NCBI GenBank assembly: GCA_009843005.1 | Contig: VYEH01000040.1 | Span: forward strand, 1 to 17,288 | Source: Pseudomonadota bacterium | Lineage (GTDB): Bacteria > Pseudomonadota > Gammaproteobacteria > Steroidobacterales > Rariloculaceae | Direction: 5' to 3' | DNA length: 17,288 nucleotides | Shown here: in pieces, positions 13,655 through 17,288 of the stretch | Layout: each line of letters starts with the position of its first letter | Position numbering within the stretch: position 1 is the first letter of the stretch | Notes under the pieces: generated by a model | Seen by the model: the letters and a program-made list of their open reading frames with translations, nothing else | Told to the model about the DNA's origin: nothing | Databases searched by the model: none | Program-made: the position numbers and the translations under genes

Positions 13655-15883
13655 TCAGAACCGAAACGTGTAATAGAACTTCAACGCCAGGTCCGACCCG
13701 GTGGATTGGAACCGATTGTCCCGGTCGAAGTCCTCGAAGTTATGGTTCAGAACCACAAACCCCTCGCGTCCGGCCTGGGGCACCCAGTGCAGCCGGGCGT
13801 TGATGCCCATGGATTCGCTGATGTCGTCGTATTGCAGGAGCGTCACCAGGGAGAGCCTGGACGAAAACACCATCTCGGCCGAGAACCGAACCAGACGCGT
13901 CGTGAAATTGCCATAGGGAAGCGTGACGTCGTTGTACTGGTAGCCAAGATTAGTGACGAAGTGCCTGGAGGGACGCCAGCCAAACGTCGTCGAGACACGC
14001 TGTCTTTCGCCACCGTAGAAGTCTCCGGGGCTGTAATTCACCTGAGCCCACACCGGCCGCGAGAAGGGGGTACTGAACTGAAACTCCGCCCCGTCGAACG
14101 AATAGTCGCCGGCAGGGATGACCACGCGCTCGTCGCCTCGCCTCCAGACCACGAAGGGCCGGGCCAGCACTTCCCGGGTCGCGCTGAGATAAGCGTGTCC
14201 GCGGAACTGCTCGTCGGTATCGAATTCCAGGGCCCGCAGCGTGAGCACCTGAGTCTGGAGTCCGCCCTCGATCAGGTCCATGCGTTCGGCGTCGATACCC
14301 CAGTAGGCCGTGCGTATCGGCGCATTCCTAAACCGGTGGATATAGCCGAAATTGGCCGTGTGGTTCCTTATGCCGGATCGATTGACGAAACCCAGAGCGG
14401 GATAGAAATTTTCCTCGATGGTCTTGCTTCCCAGGCTCCCCAGGAATCCGGTTCTGTTGGGAGCCCGAACCCGGAACCCGTATGAGCCGTCATCCATGTG
14501 GATTCCGTCGGTCCGGGACCGCTGGTACCAGACATCGGCTTCGAGCACTCTGCCACCGGGAAGTTGCGTGTTCGAGTAGCGAAAATCGAGGCCGGCCAGC
14601 GAATTGTCCCGATTCGACCGTGGGTCGCCGTCGGTCACGATGACGCCGACTGTCGATTCTTCCAGAACGTTGGCCGTGGCACGGGCGACGAGGATATCGG
14701 TGGCTTCCACACCCTCGAACTCATCCTGGCGAATCGCGAGCGCGCCAACGTTCCAGCGACCGATGCGTCCTGCCAGTTTTCCCCCATGGGTCAGGTCCAC
14801 CGGACGGCCGGCCTGGCTTAAACCGATCCGGCGCGAGAAATACGGTTGTCCGTTCTCGAGGTCGGGACGCGAGAACGTGTAGCCCAGGCCAACCCCGAAA
14901 TTGCCTATGAATCCGATCTGCCCGAACTGAAAGATGTCGGAATCGCGCAGAAAGAAGTCCCGTTTCTCCGGGAAGAAGAGGTTGAAACGGGTGAACTCCA
15001 CCTGGCGGTCGTCCACCTCGGTGGCCGAGAAATCGGTGTTCAGAGTCAGCGATGCATTCAGTGACGGCGTGACCTTGTAATAGACGTCCAACGACGGTTC
15101 CGCACCGTAGTCCGCGGATTCCGGGTTGAGCGTCCTGTGCCCTTCCAGAACGATGGACGGTACGACATCAAGTCCGCGTCCAAGCTGCAGATTCGTAAAT
15201 CCCACCGCTTCCCCGGCGATGCTGGGGTTCGTATTGTTGTTTCTGGACACCCAGCCGGACAATTCATTGGTCCGGCCGATATCCCGCGTGAAATTGATGC
15301 CCCAGGTGTCGTTGTCCGGGTTGAAGGAGAGCGTCTTGAATGGGATGGCCATTTCCGCCGTCCAGCCGCTGTCATCCTCCGAGGCGGCGGCGCGCCAGAT
15401 CCCGTTCCAGTCCCAGTTGGTCGCCGTCGTGTTTTCGTAAATGGCCTCCATGCGCACGCCATTCGGATTCACCTGGAATCGATAGCCGTTACGCTTGTCG
15501 TTGAAGGTATCGATGATCAACGAAAATATATCGTCGCTCCAGAACTCCTGGCCTTGCCGGAGAACGGTGCCGATTACGTCAAGTGTCTGAGGCATGCGTG
15601 CACCCACGTAGAGCGCGTCGCCGTCATGGAAGAACAGGATACGCGTGGGGTCTGTGGGGGCCTGGTACTCGAGTGGTTCTATCTGGTGCAAGTCATCGAC
15701 GACGGTCGCGTTTTCCCAGACTGCCTCATCCAGTCGTCCGTCGATCACCGGCGCGGCATCGGGCAGGCGACGAATCTGCATGGTTTTCATGGTGGCCCCC
15801 GGAGGCTCCTGACCCAGGGACCCGCTGCACAGAACGAAGACGCATAGCGCAAGGGCAAGGGCGCGGTGTGAGCGGTTGGTCAA
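13655..15883 (-). CDS. CBM9-like/DUF5916 outer-membrane beta-barrel protein
   Basis: The 742-residue protein starts at TTG 15881-15883; no other start fits before an in-frame stop upstream, and the signal peptide (1-24, ending SGSLG) begins right there. The N-terminal domain (about 35-230) is CBM9-like, with the hallmark PVIDGRLDEAVW, a LYVGARM strand, and FSLIIDTFNDKRNGYRFQVNPNGV. The rest is a DUF5916 barrel, with FFPEKRDFFLRDSDIFQFG and alternating aromatic strands, and the last residues FYYTFRF end in the terminal Phe recognised by the BAM machinery. Family members are outer-membrane proteins of unknown substrate, common in Bacteroidetes and some Gammaproteobacteria; carbohydrate binding is suggested only by fold. 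It is divergent from the MFS gene. Confidence 0.88.
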   Translation of the reverse strand: MTNRSHRALALALCVFVLCSGSLGQEPPGATMKTMQIRRLPDAAPVIDGRLDEAVWENATVVDDLHQIEPLEYQAPTDPTRILFFHDGDALYVGARMPQTLDVIGTVLRQGQEFWSDDIFSLIIDTFNDKRNGYRFQVNPNGVRMEAIYENTTATNWDWNGIWRAAASEDDSGWTAEMAIPFKTLSFNPDNDTWGINFTRDIGRTNELSGWVSRNNNTNPSIAGEAVGFTNLQLGRGLDVVPSIVLEGHRTLNPESADYGAEPSLDVYYKVTPSLNASLTLNTDFSATEVDDRQVEFTRFNLFFPEKRDFFLRDSDIFQFGQIGFIGNFGVGLGYTFSRPDLENGQPYFSRRIGLSQAGRPVDLTHGGKLAGRIGRWNVGALAIRQDEFEGVEATDILVARATANVLEESTVGVIVTDGDPRSNRDNSLAGLDFRYSNTQLPGGRVLEADVWYQRSRTDGIHMDDGSYGFRVRAPNRTGFLGSLGSKTIEENFYPALGFVNRSGIRNHTANFGYIHRFRNAPIRTAYWGIDAERMDLIEGGLQTQVLTLRALEFDTDEQFRGHAYLSATREVLARPFVVWRRGDERVVIPAGDYSFDGAEFQFSTPFSRPVWAQVNYSPGDFYGGERQRVSTTFGWRPSRHFVTNLGYQYNDVTLPYGNFTTRLVRFSAEMVFSSRLSLVTLLQYDDISESMGINARLHWVPQAGREGFVVLNHNFEDFDRDNRFQSTGSDLALKFYYTFRF

Positions 15884-15935
15884 GTTCGAAGATCCTGCGC
15901 TCAGCCTCGTTCCAGAGGGTGTTCAGTCACGTAGC

Positions 15936-16056
15936 GGGCGGTGCATCTCCCGATTGTGCAACAAGTACCTTCCGGGCGCACGGAGATTGGCCGGCACTTC
16001 GGCGGATCCCAGGGGGCGGCACTGCGATTGTGCACGACACTACGTCCAGTACCTTC
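15936..16056. repeat. Degenerate tandem duplication in an intergenic region
   Basis: Three short blocks occur twice in the same order in the 246-base gap between the DUF5916 and MFS genes: GGGCGG (15936-15941 and 16014-16019), CGATTGTGCA (15951-15960 and 16025-16034) and AGTACCTTC (15964-15972 and 16048-16056). The distance between the second and third blocks is 3 bases in the first copy and 13 in the second, a difference of about one DNA turn. Either it is an old duplication or two regulator sites. No convincing gene lies in this gap. Confidence 0.5.
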
Positions 16057-16066
16057 GAAGCCGAGG

Positions 16067-16093
16067 GTGACGCCTCCGTGAATTGTGTATAGT
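16067..16093 (+). promoter_or_regulatory. Putative promoter of the MFS exporter
   Basis: TATAGT at 16088-16093 is a good -10 box; GTGACG at 16067-16072 is a modest -35 with a 15-base spacer. The start would be near 16100, leaving a leader of about 30 bases that contains a 7-bp hairpin (16099-16105 with 16112-16118) just before the AGGGG ribosome-binding site at 16122-16126. Confidence 0.4.
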
Positions 16094-16129
16094 TCCCGCG
16101 GTTTTTTGCGCAAAGCCGGTCAGGGGAAC

Positions 16130-17288
16130 ATGAAACCACCGATTTCGTTGGGCGATGCCCGCTCCTGGCGAATCCTGGGCGTGCTCTTTGCCGGCGTGTT
16201 CATGGGCGCCCTGGACATTGCCATCGTAGGTCCTGCGTTACCGGCCCTTCAGGACGAATTCGCCGTGGACAGCCGTGCGCTCTCCTGGGTCTTCAACCTG
16301 TACATCCTGTTCAGCCTCCTGGGCGCTCCCCTGATGGCGAAGCTGTCGGACCGATACGGCCGGCGGACCATCTACCTGGCCGATATTGCGTTGTTCGCCG
16401 CCGGTTCGGTCCTGGTGGCCATCGCGCCGAGTTTCCCGGTGCTGCTGGCGGGGCGGGCGATCCAGGCATTCGGCGCCGGTGGGCTCTTGCCCGTAGCAAG
16501 CGCCGTGATCGGGGATACTTTTCTCCCCGCGCGCCGGGGACCCGCCCTGGGGCTGATCGGAGCCGTTTTCGGACTGGCCTTTCTGGTGGGCCCCTTGTTT
16601 GGCGGCGTATTGCTGCAGTTCAGTTGGCGCTGGTTGTTTCTGATCAACCTGCCCGTGGCAGGAATCGTGTTCTGGCAGGCGGCGGCCGTTCTGCCCGGCG
16701 ACCGGGACCCCGATCGCCGCCCGTTCGACGCGATGGGTACGGGGCTGCTGTTCATCGTGCTTGCGTGCGTGGCGTGGTCGATCAGCGAACTGGATACGAC
16801 GGCGCTTGCGGGCAGCGTCGCGTCGCCACAGGTGTTGCCTTTCCTAGTAGTCGCCCTGGTTTCGGCCGTGCTGTTCTGGAACGTGGAAACCCGCGCCGAG
16901 GATCCCGTCCTGCATCCCGATCTCCTGCGCTCCAGGGAACTGCGACTGGTGGGCTGCATTGCGGCGGGCACGGGCCTGGCGGAAGCAGGCATGGTTTTCC
17001 TGCCCGCATTGGCGGTGTCCTCCCTGAGTGTCGAGGACCATACCGCCAGCTTCATGCTGGTGCCGCTCGTGCTGGCGATAATCATCGGCGGGCCCCTTGC
17101 CGGCGTGCTGCTGACCCGCAGGGGCGCCAGGCAGGTGATACAGGCGGGCCTGGCTCTGGTGGTATGCGGGTTGCTGGTGTTCGGGTTGCCGGCGCTGACG
17201 GTCGAGACGTTTTATCTCGGCGGCGCGCTCGTCGGCCTCGGGCTTTCGGGCCTGCTTGGCGCGCCGCTGCGATACGTGGTCATTCGCG
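16130..17288 (+). CDS. MFS exporter, DHA2/EmrB-QacA type, N-terminal part
   Basis: The frame opens at ATG 16130 after AGGGG and stays open to the right edge, giving 386 residues of a protein that is normally about 450-550 long. The first helix carries GALDIAIVGPALPALQ, the DHA2 form of motif D1; helices 2 and 3 are joined by motif A (KLSDRYGRR), and a Gly-rich helix follows (QAFGAGGLLPVASAVIGD). At least ten membrane helices are visible, with a short charged loop (GDRDPDRRPFDAMG) after helix 6, as in 14-helix drug:proton antiporters. It would export a toxic compound or metabolite by proton exchange; the substrate cannot be read from sequence. No EmrA-type partner or regulator gene is visible upstream. 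Confidence 0.88.
   Translation, partial: MKPPISLGDARSWRILGVLFAGVFMGALDIAIVGPALPALQDEFAVDSRALSWVFNLYILFSLLGAPLMAKLSDRYGRRTIYLADIALFAAGSVLVAIAPSFPVLLAGRAIQAFGAGGLLPVASAVIGDTFLPARRGPALGLIGAVFGLAFLVGPLFGGVLLQFSWRWLFLINLPVAGIVFWQAAAVLPGDRDPDRRPFDAMGTGLLFIVLACVAWSISELDTTALAGSVASPQVLPFLVVALVSAVLFWNVETRAEDPVLHPDLLRSRELRLVGCIAAGTGLAEAGMVFLPALAVSSLSVEDHTASFMLVPLVLAIIIGGPLAGVLLTRRGARQVIQAGLALVVCGLLVFGLPALTVETFYLGGALVGLGLSGLLGAPLRYVVIR

Noticed and set aside
15901..16139. Two short minus-strand reading frames in the gap before the MFS gene
   Set aside because: No ribosome-binding site or recognisable domain; they run across the repeat and the likely promoter of the MFS gene. The similar peptides in them come from the DNA repeat.

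Overview
The window looks like chromosomal DNA of a GC-rich gammaproteobacterium. The main evidence is the left end, where cpoB (3' end), queE, queC and a tRNA-Lys(TTT) stand in the order known downstream of pal in Pseudomonas and relatives. Signal peptides, an outer-membrane barrel ending in Phe and c-type cytochromes fit a Gram-negative aerobe. I cannot name a genus. No integrase, transposase, phage gene, CRISPR array or restriction gene is visible.

Layout. (1) 1-1894: conserved housekeeping block, namely the tail of CpoB (Tol-Pal), two queuosine/7-deazaguanine precursor genes and tRNA-Lys. (2) 1905-3839: a mixed region with a secreted tyrosine-phosphatase-like protein (minus strand), an orphan C-terminal fragment of a PQQ-dependent dehydrogenase (pseudogene), a secreted YceI-family lipocalin-like protein and a DUF2905 membrane protein. 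(3) 3840-7912: a redox-flavoured block with a large DUF6152-type secreted protein (minus), a three-gene operon (small coiled-coil protein, XdhC N-terminal-type protein, XdhC Rossmann-type protein), a secreted di-heme cytochrome c (minus) and a second, short DUF6152 protein. (4) 7899-11976: a secreted seven-repeat FG-GAP/beta-propeller protein overlapping the DUF6152 gene, then a YbbP/FtsX-type ABC permease without its ATPase. (5) 12015-17288: a small SEC-C zinc-motif membrane protein (minus), a stand-alone MetE C-terminal-domain-like enzyme, a CBM9/DUF5916 outer-membrane protein (minus) and the start of a DHA2-type MFS exporter running off the end.

How they may work together. XdhC proteins are accessory factors for molybdenum hydroxylases, and a periplasmic di-heme cytochrome c is a usual electron acceptor for such enzymes and for PQQ dehydrogenases. 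Neither catalytic subunit is intact here; only a broken PQQ-dehydrogenase end remains. This suggests a worn-down or dispersed oxidative module. Both DUF6152 proteins would begin with His-His after signal-peptide cleavage and share an Asn-Pro-His motif, which invites a copper-site hypothesis.

I found no fully convincing new multi-gene system. The best leads are the N-terminal His-His pattern of the DUF6152 proteins, the tripartite repeat in the 15884-16129 intergenic region, the orphan PQQ fragment, and palindromes in the divergent promoter regions.
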